Positions 29,944 to 39,718 are shown, numbered from the stretch's first letter. The stretch is DNA of 64,000 nucleotides from Rhizobium sp. Leaf453 (GCF_001425605.1 NZ_LMRG01000001.1:386719-450718); one strand, 5' to 3'. Program-made: numbers and translations. The notes: generated from the sequence alone by a model not told the origin.

Positions 29944-32199
29944 ATGAAGACGAACGCAACACAGTCCCGCTACCGGGTTGACGGCATGGATTGCGCCAGT
30001 TGCGCGTCCAAGATCGACACGGCCGTTCGCCGTATGCCGGGGGTTTCCGATGTCTCCGTGTCGGTGACCGCGGGCACGATGACCGTACATCACGATACGA
30101 CCAGCGATCTTGCGGCGATCGCGAAGAAAGTCACCGGGCTCGGCTATCCCGTTTCGCCGCTTGACCAAAGAGACCCCGCACCGGCGGCAAGTGTGTCCTG
30201 CTGCGGGCATGACCATGGTCACGGACATGATCATACCAACGCGAGCGCGCACGACCACGAACATCACGATGGCCACGATCACGCGAAACCGGCCGCGGCG
30301 GGACTGCACGGCCACGATCATGGCCCTACGGATGGTTCCTGGTGGAAGAGCCGGAAAGGCAAGCTGGCGATCGCTTGCGGCGCAGCATTGGCTGTCGCCT
30401 ATGCCATCGGCCATCTTGTGCCATCGATCGCGCCTGCCCTTTTCATCGCAGCCATGCTGGTCGGACTGATCCCGATCGCACGGCGCGCGGTCATGGCAGC
30501 GATGGCCGGCACGCCCTTCTCCATCGAAATGCTGATGACGATCGCGGCTGTCGGCGCCATCTTCATCAATGCCGGGGAAGAAGCGGCCGCTGTCGTGTTC
30601 CTTTTCCTTGTCGGCGAGTTGCTTGAAGGTGTGGCAGCCGGCAAGGCGCGTGCCAGCATCCAGGCGCTGACCGAACTCGTCCCGAAGACTGCCCTTGTCG
30701 AACGGAACAATCAAACGCGCGAGGTCGCGGCCGACACGCTGGCGATCGGAAATATCATTCTCGTCCGTCCCGGCGACCTTATCCCCGCCGACGGCGTCAT
30801 CGTCTCCGGCGAAGGGGCGATCGATGAATCGCCGGTGACAGGCGAGAGCACGCCGGTCAACAAGGGTGTGGATGCCACGGTATTCGCCGGAACCATCAAC
30901 GCCGCTTCCACTCTGCGCATCCGCGTGAGCGCGGCTGCTTCCGATAACACCATTGCCCGTGTCGTCAAACTGGTGGAAGAGGCGCAGGAATCCAAGGCGC
31001 CGACGGAACGTTTCATCGACCGCTTTTCGCATTATTACACGCCGGGCGTGGTGGTTGTGGCCGCGCTTGTGGCGGTCCTGCCGCCGCTGCTTCTTGGCGG
31101 CAATTGGAGCGAATGGATCTATAAGGGCCTGGCCATCCTGCTGATCGGCTGCCCCTGCGCGCTCGTCATCTCGACGCCTGCGGCGATCGCCGCTTCGCTT
31201 TCAGCCGGCGCCCGGCGCGGATTGCTGCTCAAGGGCGGCGCGGTCCTGGAAAACATCGGTCGCGTGACCGCCGTTGCCCTCGACAAGACCGGCACACTCA
31301 CCGCCGGCAAGCCGAAGGTCACGGATATCGTTGCCTTCGAGCGCTCCGAACAGGACGTGCTGGCTTATGCGGCAGCCTTGGAGACCGGATCGAGCCATCC
31401 GCTTGCAACCGCCATCCTGGCCAGGGCCGCGGATCAGGGACTGGTTATTCCCCCGGCCAGCGATGCTAAGGCGCTGGCCGGAAAGGGTGTGACCGCGATC
31501 GTGAATGGCACGGAAATCTTTCTCGGCTCTCCCCGCGCCGGCGGCGAACGTGTTACGCTTTCGGACGAGCAGATGGCTCGGATCACGGAACTGAACGACG
31601 ATGGCAAGACCGTATCGGTGCTGATCATCGGCAATGTTCTGGCCGGTGCCATCGCCATGCGCGACGAACCGCGTGCCGATGCCCTGGCCGGCCTGAAAGC
31701 CTTGACGGATGCCGGCATCCGGACGGTCATGCTGACCGGCGACAATGCCCGCACGGCAAAAGCCATTGGCAAGCAACTCGGTATCGAGGTTCGCGCCGAA
31801 CTGATGCCTGAGGACAAGCAGCGTATTGTCGGCGAACTGAAGGCCGAGGGCTTTGTCGTTGCCAAGGTCGGGGACGGCATCAATGACGCGCCGGCGCTGG
31901 CTGCCGCCGATATCGGCATCGCCATGGGCGGAGGCACGGATGTCGCTTTGGAGACCGCCGATGCGGCCGTCTTGCACGGCCGTGTCGCCGATGTCGCCGG
32001 GATGATCGACCTGTCGAAACGCACCATGGCCAATATCCGCCAGAACATCGCGATATCGCTGGGCCTGAAGGCGGTTTTTCTCGTCACCACCGTCATCGGG
32101 ATCACCGGGCTCTGGCCGGCGATCCTGGCGGATACCGGCGCGACGGTGCTGGTCACGATCAATGCGCTGCGGCTGCTGCGACCACCGGCAGTGCCTTGA
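29944..32199 (+). CDS. zntA: Heavy-metal P-type ATPase, Zn/Cd/Pb exporter type
   Basis: A 751-residue P1B-type ATPase. Residues 5-70 are an HMA metal-binding domain with MDCASCASK. Residues 80-125 are a very His/Asp-rich linker (GHDHGHGHDH and similar) that can bind zinc. The transmembrane metal site is CPC near residue 402. Phosphorylation motif DKTGTLT lies near 445, SSHPLA follows, and GDGINDAPALA lies near 642. It exports Zn, Cd or Pb from the cytoplasm at the cost of ATP. ATG 29944 is used because the earlier in-frame ATG at 29908 falls inside the promoter. The MerR gene follows 50 bases later. Confidence 0.93.
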   Translation: MKTNATQSRYRVDGMDCASCASKIDTAVRRMPGVSDVSVSVTAGTMTVHHDTTSDLAAIAKKVTGLGYPVSPLDQRDPAPAASVSCCGHDHGHGHDHTNASAHDHEHHDGHDHAKPAAAGLHGHDHGPTDGSWWKSRKGKLAIACGAALAVAYAIGHLVPSIAPALFIAAMLVGLIPIARRAVMAAMAGTPFSIEMLMTIAAVGAIFINAGEEAAAVVFLFLVGELLEGVAAGKARASIQALTELVPKTALVERNNQTREVAADTLAIGNIILVRPGDLIPADGVIVSGEGAIDESPVTGESTPVNKGVDATVFAGTINAASTLRIRVSAAASDNTIARVVKLVEEAQESKAPTERFIDRFSHYYTPGVVVVAALVAVLPPLLLGGNWSEWIYKGLAILLIGCPCALVISTPAAIAASLSAGARRGLLLKGGAVLENIGRVTAVALDKTGTLTAGKPKVTDIVAFERSEQDVLAYAAALETGSSHPLATAILARAADQGLVIPPASDAKALAGKGVTAIVNGTEIFLGSPRAGGERVTLSDEQMARITELNDDGKTVSVLIIGNVLAGAIAMRDEPRADALAGLKALTDAGIRTVMLTGDNARTAKAIGKQLGIEVRAELMPEDKQRIVGELKAEGFVVAKVGDGINDAPALAAADIGIAMGGGTDVALETADAAVLHGRVADVAGMIDLSKRTMANIRQNIAISLGLKAVFLVTTVIGITGLWPAILADTGATVLVTINALRLLRPPAVP

Positions 32200-32249
32200 A
32201 ACGACAACGGGGGAAGATCACTTTAGACAAACAGATACGGAGTTGCAGC

Positions 32250-32666
32250 ATGCTGACCATTGGTGATCTCTCCCGCTCGACAGGCGTCAAGATTCCGACG
32301 ATCCGATATTACGAGCAGATGGGGCTGCTCTCCCATGCCGAGCGATCGGACGGCAACCAGCGGCGTTATTCGTCAAGGGAACAGGAGCGACTGTCCTTCA
32401 TCCGCCACGCCCGTGATCTCGGGCTGACCATTGAAGCGATCCGCGAACTGATCGACCTCAGCGAGCATCCCGACCATCCCTGCGCGGATGCCGACAAGAT
32501 CGCCGAAACGCAATTGGCCGAGGTGCGCCGCAAGATTGCCAAGCTACGCAAGCTCGAAACAGAGCTCGAGCGCATCACCAGCCATTGCCATGGCAATCAG
32601 GTCAGGGATTGTTACGTCATCCGGGCGCTTGCCAATCACGATCTTTGCGCGGCCGATCACAGCTGA
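32250..32666 (+). CDS. MerR-family metal-responsive regulator (ZntR/CadR/PbrR type)
   Basis: A 138-residue MerR regulator: helix-turn-helix MLTIGDLSRSTGVKIPTIRYYEQMGLL with wing SDGNQRRY, then a dimerisation helix (QLAEVRRKIAKLRKLETELERI). The metal-binding loop region has Cys at PCADADK and CHGNQVRDC, the pattern of Zn/Cd/Pb sensors rather than CueR. It follows the exporter gene, probably on the same transcript, and should act on the operator at 29886-29916. Confidence 0.9.
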   Translation: MLTIGDLSRSTGVKIPTIRYYEQMGLLSHAERSDGNQRRYSSREQERLSFIRHARDLGLTIEAIRELIDLSEHPDHPCADADKIAETQLAEVRRKIAKLRKLETELERITSHCHGNQVRDCYVIRALANHDLCAADHS

Positions 32667-32771
32667 ATAACGGCTATCCGGCGACGCACGCGATACCCGG
32701 AGATGCCCCTGATCAGGTGACACGACAAGACCAATCAAGGCGGCGACCCGACCAACTGAGGCCAGCTTTCC

Positions 32772-33728
32772 TCACTCCGGCGTAACTTCCCAGTTGTCAT
32801 CCGGGTTAAACGTCTTGATGCCGGCGGCGATCTTTTCGGTGTCATTCCCGAGATCCGCTTCGTAGACCGTGCCATTGGCGTTGACCGAGAAGGTCTTCAC
32901 CCCGGTTTGGCCATATCGAATGGGCCAGGCGATCAGACCGAAGCCGGCGATCATGTTGCCATTGATGATGTAATCGAACTTGCCCCCGGCAATGTTCTCG
33001 CCCTGCGCAGTCAGGATACGGTAGCGGTATCCGAAATAACCGGCCCCCGCCTTCGCCTTTGTGAGGACCTCATCCATTTCGAAAGCATCGCCCGCCGGGC
33101 TATCGCCGGCGCCCAAATCCGAAGGCCAGTAGAGGCCATCGGTCTTGCCATCGCTGCTTATCAACTTCTGGGCATATTCCATGACGCCGTCGTCGTCATG
33201 GTCCGCCGAGGCATATTCCTTTTGCGCATCCACATAGGCGCGCACGGTATCGATCGTCTGCAGTTCGTTCTCGCCGATGCGCCGGTTCAGGATTTCCTCA
33301 AACCCCGCATATGTATCGAAGGCCCATTTTCCATCGTCACCTTTCACGATGGGGAACGGCAACGTCCAGAGCTGGTCGCCGATATCGAGCAGCTTGCGGC
33401 CCTCGACGTCGCGCACGACAAGCTTTGTCTTCACGCCGTCACGAATATCCGCATAGGTGTCCATCACCCCTTCGGCCAATTTCGTCTTGGCAGGGTCAAG
33501 ACCCATCAATGTCGCGAGCTTGTCAAAATCATCCGCCGCCAGTGCTGCTTTCAAAGCATCGACGGCCTGTTCCGGCGTGTCGAACACGGGCGGATCGGTC
33601 TCGGACGCGTAACCGGCGATCACGGTTTCCTCGGTGGGCTCCTCGGCGGTTACAACTCCGGTTGTCGCGCCCAGCAACAGAACGGAGAACACCGAACTCA
33701 GAAGCAATTTTTTGACGGAGAGTGTCAT
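32772..33728 (-). CDS. DUF2950 family exported protein
   Basis: A 318-residue protein with a Sec signal (MTLSVKKLLLSSVFSVLLLGATTGVVTA-EE). The body matches DUF2950: TPEQAVDALKAALAADDF, then YFGYRYRILTAQGENIAGGKFDYIINGNMIAGFGLIAWPI. Its function is unknown. It follows the DUF3300 gene by 24 bases. DUF2950 and DUF3300 genes are often neighbours in Proteobacteria, so the two products probably work together in the envelope. Confidence 0.88.
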   Translation of the reverse strand: MTLSVKKLLLSSVFSVLLLGATTGVVTAEEPTEETVIAGYASETDPPVFDTPEQAVDALKAALAADDFDKLATLMGLDPAKTKLAEGVMDTYADIRDGVKTKLVVRDVEGRKLLDIGDQLWTLPFPIVKGDDGKWAFDTYAGFEEILNRRIGENELQTIDTVRAYVDAQKEYASADHDDDGVMEYAQKLISSDGKTDGLYWPSDLGAGDSPAGDAFEMDEVLTKAKAGAGYFGYRYRILTAQGENIAGGKFDYIINGNMIAGFGLIAWPIRYGQTGVKTFSVNANGTVYEADLGNDTEKIAAGIKTFNPDDNWEVTPE

Positions 33729-33752
33729 GACTGTCTTCCTTGTTGCCGAGAG

Positions 33753-35162
33753 TTACCGACGCCGTCCGCCGCCCCGATGAATCTGGCGTCCACCGCCGCC
33801 ACCACGGTGCATCTGGCGTCCGCCACCGCGATTGCCGCCACCCACCGATTGCCTGCCGCGATTGGACTGCATCTGCGTCCGCCGCCCATGATCGACCTTC
33901 CCGAGCGCTGACGGCTTCCTGGAGCGATTGTCGACCCTGGCGGCCGGTTTCTTCTTGGCGGCCGGCCTGTTGGCCTTCACACTGCCCTTCGCTTTCGGCT
34001 TCGCATTTGCCGGCCGGTTGACCTGACCCTGCTTCCTGTTTGCCGCCGCTGCCGCCGCCTGACCTTGGCCGGGTTTGTTGCGAGTTGCTGCCTTGGCTCT
34101 GTCCCGATTGATCCTGTCCGAATCGATCTTGCTGTTGCGGACGTCCTTGACCGAGATATTGCCGGGCTTGTTGCGGATGTTGCTAACGCGATCCTTGTTG
34201 ATCGTGTTGGCTTTGGCCTTGAAACTGTTTCGACCGTCAGCCTTGATGTTGTTCTTGAAATCGTGATGGTCGATCCGGTTGAACTGGTTCCTGTCGAAAT
34301 TGATCTTGCTGCGGTCGACGTTCTTCCAATCGACATCGCCGATATTCAATTTACCGTTGAAATCTCGATCATTGAAACAATTGTTGCAATCGATATCGAC
34401 ATCGCCGCCCCAGCGGCCGCCCCAGACCCCCCAATCGTCCCAGTCGACGGCGGACGCCCAGATAGCCCCGGTCACCGCACCGGCAAAGAATGTCGCGGTC
34501 GGCAGGTAGTAGCTCGGATAGGGTTCATCATAATAATCGATCGGCGCGGGCGCATAGCCCGGCTCATAGAGCATCTGCGGCGCATATTGCGGCACATAGA
34601 CTGTTTCGGAGCTGACGGGCTGGATGAGGACGTTGTCGTTCTCGTGGATCACCTTGATCTTGTCGTCGGTCTTGATGATGCCATCGGCGACAGCCTTGTC
34701 ACGCAATTGCTGGATTGCGATCAGCACATCCTTCTGCTGGTTCGTCAGCGCCTCACCAAGCGATTGCGTCCAGTCGAGATCATCACTCATCATCTTGACG
34801 ATCTGCGGGTAGTTCAGAAGCGAGACGATACTGCCATCCCAGGTCGACTTGGGTTTCAGCTTCGGGTCCTTCTTCAACTGGTCCAGATAGCGCTGCGCCT
34901 CGATGATCTGCAGGGGATAGAGGGACGCCGACGTCACCAGCGCAACGAGTTCATCCGGATAGAGCGCGATGCGTGCAACAAGAACCTCAAGTTCATCGTC
35001 GGTCAGAGGATCGGTCGATTCTTCGGCGCCAGTCGCCGGGTCGGCCGCCGCAGTCTGTTGCGCGAAAGCAGGCGAAAGATGCGCCGGTCCAATCGTCGAT
35101 ATCCCGAAGACCAGCATCAGTCCGAGGCCTGCGGCTAAGCGCGATCCAAAGATCCGAGACAT
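33753..35162 (-). CDS. DUF3300 family exported protein with basic repetitive tail
   Basis: A 469-residue exported protein. Signal peptide MSRIFGSRLAAGLGLMLVFGISTIG ends near AFA-QQ. DUF3300 spans about residues 45-230 (LVARIALYPDELVALVTSASLYPLQIIEAQRYL). A Tyr/Pro/Asp/Trp-rich linker follows. The last 230 residues are Asn/Lys/Arg-rich and become Gly/Arg/His-rich at the end (GGGNRGGGRQMHRGGGGGR). The tail is low-complexity and strongly basic, perhaps binding nucleic acid or polyanions outside the cell. ATG 35162 has AAGGGGA upstream. Confidence 0.87.
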   Translation of the reverse strand: MSRIFGSRLAAGLGLMLVFGISTIGPAHLSPAFAQQTAAADPATGAEESTDPLTDDELEVLVARIALYPDELVALVTSASLYPLQIIEAQRYLDQLKKDPKLKPKSTWDGSIVSLLNYPQIVKMMSDDLDWTQSLGEALTNQQKDVLIAIQQLRDKAVADGIIKTDDKIKVIHENDNVLIQPVSSETVYVPQYAPQMLYEPGYAPAPIDYYDEPYPSYYLPTATFFAGAVTGAIWASAVDWDDWGVWGGRWGGDVDIDCNNCFNDRDFNGKLNIGDVDWKNVDRSKINFDRNQFNRIDHHDFKNNIKADGRNSFKAKANTINKDRVSNIRNKPGNISVKDVRNSKIDSDRINRDRAKAATRNKPGQGQAAAAAANRKQGQVNRPANAKPKAKGSVKANRPAAKKKPAARVDNRSRKPSALGKVDHGRRTQMQSNRGRQSVGGGNRGGGRQMHRGGGGGRQIHRGGGRRR

Positions 35163-35459
35163 GTTCAATCCCCTTTTGACCGAGATGCCCTGCCACATGC
35201 GCAGAGAACCTGCCGGCTGACGTGCTACTGGCTCGGAGATGCCAAAACGGCTCAATCAACCCATTTCGTGTCGCGGTATTCTCGCGACCTCAGAAGCGGA
35301 TGTATAGTTGGACCTAGGGCCAACGCCGCCTGTTTTCTCAACCCTTGCCTGTATCGTGACCTAAATCTTTCTCTGTGTTTACACCGCTTGAAAGCGGGTT
35401 GAGGAGCAGATACTGAATAAAGGCATCCTTCATGGTTGCAGTTGTCTCAGGGGGCCGGT

Positions 35460-36476
35460 TTGCGCTTCATCCCGCGTACCATCATTGTCGCCGCGCTCAT
35501 TCTGATGGTGGTCGTGACCTCCATCTGGGCCTGTCTTGCGCTATGGTATCGCCTGCCGGCGGCGGATATACCCCGAGGGATCGGGGCCGCGCTGTTCGGC
35601 CTTCTCGGTCTCGTCACCCTGATCATACTGTTCGGACGTCACCGGTCGAAGGCGTTTGCCGCCTATGCCGTCGCCTTCGCACTGGTCTGCATCTGGTGGA
35701 GCACGATCGAACCCGAAAGAGATGCAAACTGGGCGCCGGATGTCGTCAGGCAGGTGACCGGCACGGTTGATGGCGACGTCCTGACGCTAACCGGTGTGCG
35801 TAATTTCGCGTGGCGGAGCAATACCGATTTCACCGAACGATGGGACACGCGCACCTATGATCTCACCAAGATCGAAGGGATCGATCTGTTCATGTCCTAT
35901 TGGGCGGGACCGGAGATGGCCCATTTCATTCTCAGCTTCGGCTTCGAAGGCGGGGACCAGCTTGCCTGGTCTGTCGAGGTTCGCCGCAAGGTCGGCGGCT
36001 CCTTCTCGCCTATTGCCGACCTGTTCAAGACCAACCCGCTGGTCATCGTTGCCGCGGACGAACGCGATGTCGTCGGCGTTCGTTCGAACGTGCGCGGGGA
36101 GGACGTGCAGATCTACCGGCTGCGCGCATCTCCGCAGGCCGCGCGAACACTGCTGATGGAATATGTCACGGATGCCAACAAGCTGGCGCAAACGCCGGAA
36201 TTCTATAATTCGCTGACAACCAATTGTACGACCACCGTCGTCAAGATGATGCGGGCGGTCGGTGGTCGCATCCCGTTCGACTGGCGCCTGATCGTCAACG
36301 GCTACCTTCCCGACTACGCTTATGAACACGAAGCCGTCGACACATCCGTGCCGCTTGCCGAATTGCGCGAGAAAGCGCACATCGCCGAACGGGCGAAAGC
36401 GGATGGTCTGTCGCCGGATTTCTCGAAGGCGATCCGCGTCGGCGTGCCCTCGCCGACCAAGCGCTCTGCCCCTTAA
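35460..36476 (+). CDS. DUF4105 family membrane protein
   Basis: About 338 residues. Three N-terminal hydrophobic segments (IIVAALILMVVVTSIWACLALWY, GIGAALFGLLGLVTLIILF, FAAYAVAFALVCIWW) are followed by a large periplasmic DUF4105 domain. That domain contains FMSYWAGPEMAHFILSFGF and LTTNCTTTVVKMM, whose Cys is conserved in the family. DUF4105 is thought to be papain-like, but no activity is shown. The start is uncertain: TTG 35460 with AGGGGG upstream is preferred over TTG 35436. Confidence 0.82.
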   Translation: MRFIPRTIIVAALILMVVVTSIWACLALWYRLPAADIPRGIGAALFGLLGLVTLIILFGRHRSKAFAAYAVAFALVCIWWSTIEPERDANWAPDVVRQVTGTVDGDVLTLTGVRNFAWRSNTDFTERWDTRTYDLTKIEGIDLFMSYWAGPEMAHFILSFGFEGGDQLAWSVEVRRKVGGSFSPIADLFKTNPLVIVAADERDVVGVRSNVRGEDVQIYRLRASPQAARTLLMEYVTDANKLAQTPEFYNSLTTNCTTTVVKMMRAVGGRIPFDWRLIVNGYLPDYAYEHEAVDTSVPLAELREKAHIAERAKADGLSPDFSKAIRVGVPSPTKRSAP

Positions 36477-36488
36477 GGCAAATGACGA

Positions 36489-36989
36489 TCAATCGTTCCA
36501 GGACGTGGCGGCGACATAGATTGCCGCCAAAGCCTCGATCCCGTCCCGGTCATCCCCATCGAAGCGGCCCGGCAGCGGGCTATCGAGATCAATGACACCG
36601 AAAACACCTCCTCCATCGCTCAGCAGCGGCACGACCAGTTCCGAGCGGGAGGCGGCATCGCAGGCGATGTGGCCCGGAAAAGCATGGACATCCTCGACCA
36701 GCACGGATTCACCACGTTCAACGGCTGTTCCGCAGACGCCACGGCCGACGGCAATGCGCACGCAGGCAGGCTTCCCCTGGAATGGTCCCAGCAGCAGTTC
36801 GTCCTCGCTGTGCAGGAAATAGAACCCGGCCCAGTTGAGGTCCGGCATCATCTGGAAGATCAGCGCCGAAGTATTGGCGGCGTTGGCTATCGGATCGCTT
36901 TCGCCCGACAGCAAGGCACTCAACTGAGCGCCGAGTTCACGGTAGAACGCGGGTTTGTCCGTTCCGGATATCGCTTTTGCCTCGAACAT
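36489..36989 (-). CDS. msrC: Free methionine-(R)-sulfoxide reductase (GAF domain)
   Basis: A 166-residue single GAF domain matching fRMsr/MsrC (Escherichia coli YebR). It reduces free methionine-R-sulfoxide and so repairs oxidative damage. All three redox cysteines are visible: KPACVRIAVGRGVCGTAV and GHIACDAASRSELVVPL. ATG 36989 gives the family length, and AGGAT lies about 13 bases upstream. It is convergent with the DUF4105 gene and divergent from the glycosyltransferase gene. Confidence 0.92.
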   Translation of the reverse strand: MFEAKAISGTDKPAFYRELGAQLSALLSGESDPIANAANTSALIFQMMPDLNWAGFYFLHSEDELLLGPFQGKPACVRIAVGRGVCGTAVERGESVLVEDVHAFPGHIACDAASRSELVVPLLSDGGGVFGVIDLDSPLPGRFDGDDRDGIEALAAIYVAATSWND

Positions 36990-37330
36990 TCGCAGTGATC
37001 CTTTCATATGGAACGTCCCGGATAGCATGGGTGGGCAACACTGTTAAATGCCTGATGGCGAGATCCGTCGAGATGTGAACAGACGCGTCCACGTATTTCC
37101 CGTTTCGAACCCGGACAATTTGACATCATCCCCATATCAATTGTCCGCAAAATCTGCGAAACGGACGACATCCGCAAGGATCGGACGCGACTGCTATTAA
37201 CTTTAGAATAGGGTCGGGCGAGCAGATTGACGTCTCTCTCGCTGCCACGAAAGAACGTGGCCGTCCTGTTTCATCAAGCACGCTCCCATCTGATTCCAAG
37301 ACCCGCCTCGCACAAGGAGTGCATTCTAGC
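36990..37330. other. 341-base divergent intergenic region
   Basis: It holds the upstream sequences of msrC (minus) and the SPINDLY-type gene (plus). A GGAAC occurs at 37009-37013 but no CGTT follows at the right distance. No terminator or small gene was recognised. Confidence 0.4.
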
Positions 37331-39304
37331 GTGCCTGCTTTGCCCGACAGGGCGTCTTTTGGAATAGCGCATATGGATGACGGGCAAGCACTGGCGGCGG
37401 CGCGCGCCGATTTCGAACGAGGCGATTACATCGAAGCCTTGACGATCCTCACGCCGATGCTCGGCGATGCCATGGATCCGGCCGCCCGGACACTCCTCGG
37501 CGAAACACTGGTCAAGCTCGGCCTTCCCGCGGAGGCGGCGCAGATTTTCGAACAGGCCGCGGATGGCGCGGATAGTCTTGGGGCGCCCTTACTGCGCAAG
37601 CGGGCCGTTGTTCTTTACGTTGAGGCTGGTGATGACGACCGGGCACAATTGCTCGGCATCCGACTTCTCGACAGCCTACCACAGGATAAGGAACTCGCTT
37701 ATGCGCTGACCCGCTCCTTCCGGCGCAGCGGCGATCACTCCCTCATCGATCTGGTCAAGGAAACGCTTTGCACCAGTAATGACACCGATCACCTGAAGCT
37801 TGCGGGCGAAATCCTGAATGAAGAGGAACGCAACCCGCTAGCGCTGACGGTCTTCGGCAAGCTGGCGGCGCTTTATCCGGATGATCCCTTTACGCAGTTC
37901 AAGTTCATGTCGGTCGCCCGCGACTTCTGCGACTTCAAGGCGATCGAGGTACTCGAAAAGGCGCTGGCCGTGCAGCTGAAGGCAGGGGACCTCTCCGCAC
38001 TGGAGGGGGAAACCGCCTATTCCAATCTCCTGCGCTGCGGTGACGAACGGTTGAACCGGCATGCAACGAACAATCCGGGCCTGACGGCGCCTCCCTCGCC
38101 TGCGGCCAGCCGGCAAAGGCGGACGCGACCGCATGCCTGGGGAGCGAAAATCCGGCTTGGCTACCTCTCCAACGATTTCTTCAGCGCGCATGCCACCATG
38201 CGGCTGCTGCAAAGCGTGCTGGAGGCGCATGACCGCGATCGTTTCGACGTCACCCTGTTCTGCTACACGCAGGATCACCACACGGCGGGCGATCAAGACA
38301 ACCGTGCACGGTGGGGGCGCATCGTCCCGATCCTCGGCAAGACCGACGCTGAAGCCGCCGAGATCATCCGCCGGCAAGGCATCGATGTCCTGGTGGATCT
38401 CAAGGGGCATACGGGCGGATCGCGCTCAAACATTCTCAACCAGATGCCGGCGCCGGTCCAGGTTGCCTGGCTCGGCTTTCCCGGCAGCGGCACGAATATC
38501 GACTGCGACTTCGTCATCGGCGACCGGATCGTTCTACCCAACAGCTCAAAGCCCTTCTATCACGAGAAATTCTGCCGCCTGCCGGAGAGCTACCAGCCGA
38601 ATGACCCCGTCCATCGCGCCCTGCCGCCGGCGGCGCACCGCCAGTCCCTCGGACTGCCCGAAGAAAACATCGTTCTTGCCGCCTTCAATGCACCCCGAAA
38701 GATTTCGCTCGAGGTTATCGACCACTGGGCCGAAATCCTCCGACGAGTTGGCTGCACCGTCCTCTGGGTGATGATCGACGGCCCGCTTGCCCGCAGCAAT
38801 TTTCTTGCGGCGTTCGAAGAACGCGGCATCGACCCAAACCGGATCATCTTTGCGCAATCTGCCCCGTATGAGGCCCATATCGCAAGGCTGCAGGCCGCAG
38901 ACATCGGGCTCGATACCTTCCCCTACAATGGCCATACGACAACATCGGACAAGCTCTGGGCCGGGCTTCCCGTGGTGACGTTCAAGGGCAACAATTTCGC
39001 CTCGCGAGTCTCCGAAAGCCTGCTCACAGCGTTGGGCATGCCAGGGCTGGTGGGGTCCGATGCAAACGCTTTCGTGGACATGGCCGTTACCTTGGCGGAA
39101 AATCCGGCCGAAGTCACACGCCTGAAACAGGTGATCGGCCAGCAGAGATTGACCGCACCGCTTTTCGACGCCGAACGCTTCTGCCGCCATCTGGAAAGCG
39201 CCTACGAGACGATGGTGGAGCGGGCCAAGGCCAAGCTGCCGCCTGAACATTTCGATGTCGTCGCGCTGCCGCCGCGAACGACGCCCTTTTCTTCGCGCAA
39301 CTGA
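37331..39304 (+). CDS. SPINDLY/O-GlcNAc transferase-like TPR glycosyltransferase
   Basis: About 657 residues. Residues 15-220 are TPR-like helices (AARADFERGDYIEALTILTPML and following). From about residue 270 comes the GT41 catalytic region: IRLGYLSNDFFSAHATMRLL, VDLKGHTGGSRSNIL, PVQVAWLGFPGSGTN, then DTFPYNGHTTTSDKLWAGLPVVTFKG, which resembles the UDP-sugar site of O-GlcNAc transferase. It may glycosylate proteins or cell-surface components. The in-frame GTG at 37319 overlaps the AAGGAG ribosome site, so GTG 37331 is preferred. No acceptor or sugar gene adjoins it. Confidence 0.86.
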   Translation: MPALPDRASFGIAHMDDGQALAAARADFERGDYIEALTILTPMLGDAMDPAARTLLGETLVKLGLPAEAAQIFEQAADGADSLGAPLLRKRAVVLYVEAGDDDRAQLLGIRLLDSLPQDKELAYALTRSFRRSGDHSLIDLVKETLCTSNDTDHLKLAGEILNEEERNPLALTVFGKLAALYPDDPFTQFKFMSVARDFCDFKAIEVLEKALAVQLKAGDLSALEGETAYSNLLRCGDERLNRHATNNPGLTAPPSPAASRQRRTRPHAWGAKIRLGYLSNDFFSAHATMRLLQSVLEAHDRDRFDVTLFCYTQDHHTAGDQDNRARWGRIVPILGKTDAEAAEIIRRQGIDVLVDLKGHTGGSRSNILNQMPAPVQVAWLGFPGSGTNIDCDFVIGDRIVLPNSSKPFYHEKFCRLPESYQPNDPVHRALPPAAHRQSLGLPEENIVLAAFNAPRKISLEVIDHWAEILRRVGCTVLWVMIDGPLARSNFLAAFEERGIDPNRIIFAQSAPYEAHIARLQAADIGLDTFPYNGHTTTSDKLWAGLPVVTFKGNNFASRVSESLLTALGMPGLVGSDANAFVDMAVTLAENPAEVTRLKQVIGQQRLTAPLFDAERFCRHLESAYETMVERAKAKLPPEHFDVVALPPRTTPFSSRN

Positions 39305-39458
39305 CGCTTGCTTCAAGAAACACTGACTTCTGCGGATTGCCAGTACGCGATTGTGCAATCGATGTTACAGCAGGCAGCACACAATACGCCGCTCTGTCCA
39401 TTCACCGGCGTACCAGCAAAAGCAATCCCACTGCCCGAGATTCTGAAAGGCGCCGATC

Positions 39459-39674
39459 ATGGCCGAGAAATTCATTGTCCTTCCCTACCGCAAGGTTCGT
39501 GGAAATCTGGTACCGGGCGAGATGCGACAGGCTTCCAATGCCGTCAGCGCCGAGAAGATCGCGGGTGCCATGGCCAGTCGTTTTGCCGGCGTTGCAGCCT
39601 ATGCCGTCGAGGTCGATGAAGAGTCCGGCGACATGACCAGCCCGCGATTGCTGGCGCAATGGGGAGATCGCTGA
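39459..39674 (+). CDS. Small conserved hypothetical protein
   Basis: 71 residues (MAEKFIVLPYRKVRGNLVPGEMRQ...), cytoplasmic by appearance, with an AAAGGCG ribosome site before the ATG. The middle (NAVSAEKIAGAMASRFAGVAAYAVEVDEESGDM) looks like a compact alpha-beta fold. I believe related short proteins occur across rhizobia, but I know no function. It opens the stress-gene cluster; no stress promoter was found directly upstream. Confidence 0.7.
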   Translation: MAEKFIVLPYRKVRGNLVPGEMRQASNAVSAEKIAGAMASRFAGVAAYAVEVDEESGDMTSPRLLAQWGDR

Positions 39675-39718
39675 GCTACCTTCCTCTTAAACCGCTCACG
39701 GTAGCGACAGCTTTTCAA

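Noticed and set aside
37009..37013. GGAAC upstream of the SPINDLY-type gene
   Set aside because: No CGTT at the proper distance; it is an isolated pentamer.
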